NCBI GenBank assembly: GCA_025350885.1
Contig: JANXXA010000597.1
Coordinates: 1 to 8,181, forward strand
DNA: 8,181 bases
Direction: 5' to 3'
Source of the DNA: Phenylobacterium sp.
GTDB lineage: Bacteria > Pseudomonadota > Alphaproteobacteria > Caulobacterales > Caulobacteraceae
Shown one piece after another: positions 7,928 through 8,181 of the stretch. A model generated the notes under the pieces. That model was not told the origin of the DNA and searched no databases. It worked only from the letters and a program-made list of their open reading frames with translations. How positions within the stretch are numbered: the first letter of the stretch is position 1; the number at the start of each line of letters is the position of its first letter. A program made the translations under genes and the position numbers.

Positions 7928-7958
7928 GCTATAGCCCGGCGCGGGGCCGAGTCTGCAA
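7928..7958 (-). promoter_or_regulatory. Predicted promoter of rnd, with +1 at or near the start codon
   Basis: Read on the minus strand, a -35-like TTGCAG (7953-7958) is followed after 19 bp by TATAGC (7928-7933). The -10 lies inside GCTATAGC (7928-7935), which differs at one base from the GCTANAWC motif of Caulobacter housekeeping promoters. Six bases (TAGTCG) separate the -10 from the ATG, so transcription should begin at or within a few bases of the A of the start codon. The spacer is slightly long; counting GCTATA as the -10 gives 17 bp and a +1 two bases further upstream. Confidence 0.55.
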
Positions 7959-8001
7959 GGCCGCGTTTCGCGCACCGCTCATTTCTGTCGAAGGCGTCCC
8001 G

Positions 8002-8114
8002 ATGTCCGACCGGCCCAACGGCCTCACCTATGCCCAGGCCGGCGTCGATATCGATGCCGGCGCAGCCTTGGTCGAGCGCATCAAGCCTCTGGCGAAATCC
8101 ACCCGGCGGCCTGG
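8002..8114 (+). CDS. purM: purM 5' fragment (phosphoribosylformylglycinamidine cyclo-ligase), broken after about codon 36
   Basis: PurM (AIR synthetase) closes the imidazole ring in purine synthesis using ATP. The reading frame starts at ATG 8002 with GAAGG (7990-7994) 7 nt upstream. It encodes an N-terminus starting [20 protein letters not shown], followed by [16 protein letters not shown], which matches the characteristic PurM opening ([14 protein letters not shown]...LVxxIKP). Identity to PurM ends at about residue 36-37. From there the DNA is a copy of rnd antisense sequence and the frame hits TGA at 8152-8154, giving only 50 residues against about 340-350 expected. The exact end of true purM sequence cannot be placed within 8104-8114, because those bases fit both genes. 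The break is probably an assembly or library artefact rather than a pseudogene. The gene is divergent from rnd. Confidence 0.8.
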
Positions 8115-8181
8115 ATCAGGCACAACTTCGGCCAATAGGTGGTCTCGCGCATGAACTCGGTGTCCACGGCGACGAAGGGCT
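8104..8181 (-). pseudogene. Second, diverged rnd fragment (codons 20-46) at the window end
   Basis: Read on the minus strand, this stretch translates as [17 protein letters not shown] followed by PKLCLIQAA, the same as rnd residues 20-45 except Lys for Arg38. There are six base differences from 7786-7863 (at 8120, 8125, 8127, 8129, 8141 and 8168). Five are synonymous and one is the conservative Arg/Lys change. This pattern means the copy diverged while coding for a functional RNase D, so it comes from another real rnd gene, either a related strain or a paralogue. It runs off the right edge of the window, and on its left it joins purM within shared CGGCGGCCTGG. Confidence 0.85.

Noticed and set aside
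8115..8154. Novel C-terminus of a short 50-residue purM-derived protein
   Set aside because: Those residues are translated from the antisense strand of an rnd copy; they reflect the junction rather than an evolved protein.
1..8181. CRISPR arrays, transposases, integrases, tRNA/rRNA genes, toxin-antitoxin or defence systems
   Set aside because: None were seen on either strand. Apart from the rnd duplication the window is packed with recognisable housekeeping genes and has no intergenic gap longer than about 80 bp.

Overview
The window is GC-rich, densely packed bacterial chromosome. It most likely comes from an alphaproteobacterium of the order Caulobacterales (Caulobacter/Phenylobacterium-like). 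The evidence is the HdaA-type DnaA regulator next to polyphosphate genes, a Bpt-type leucyl-transferase, an alphaproteobacterial-style exopolyphosphatase with an eroded HD motif, and a GCTATAGC-type promoter that places a start codon at the predicted +1. This assignment rests on protein resemblance and composition only.

Layout: (1) 1-425, the 3' end of a flagellar stator gene, motB. (2) 506-1270, bpt, an N-degron leucyl-transferase that starts at GTG. (3) A co-directional run at 1344-6752: hdaA (DnaA inactivation), ppk (polyphosphate kinase 1), ppx (exopolyphosphatase, overlapping ppk by 20 bp) and a D-2-hydroxyacid dehydrogenase starting 4 bp after ppx. (4) 6749-7921 on the minus strand, rnd (ribonuclease D), convergent with the dehydrogenase so that the two stop codons overlap. 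(5) An 80-bp divergent intergenic region with a good minus-strand promoter for rnd. (6) From 8002, the first ~36 codons of purM (purine synthesis).

The last 78 bases do not continue purM. From about 8104 the sequence turns into a second, slightly diverged copy of codons 20-46 of rnd (72 of 78 bases identical; five of six differences synonymous), and the purM frame stops at 8152-8154. The simplest reading is a chimeric contig end joined through a short shared GC-rich stretch. A real partial duplication is the alternative.

Functionally, ppk and ppx make and degrade polyphosphate and are probably translated together. hdaA just upstream limits replication initiation, so a replication brake and a starvation polymer may be co-transcribed. 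No CRISPR array, transposase, integrase, tRNA, rRNA or novel defence-type system was found. Apart from the odd right end this is ordinary core-genome sequence.
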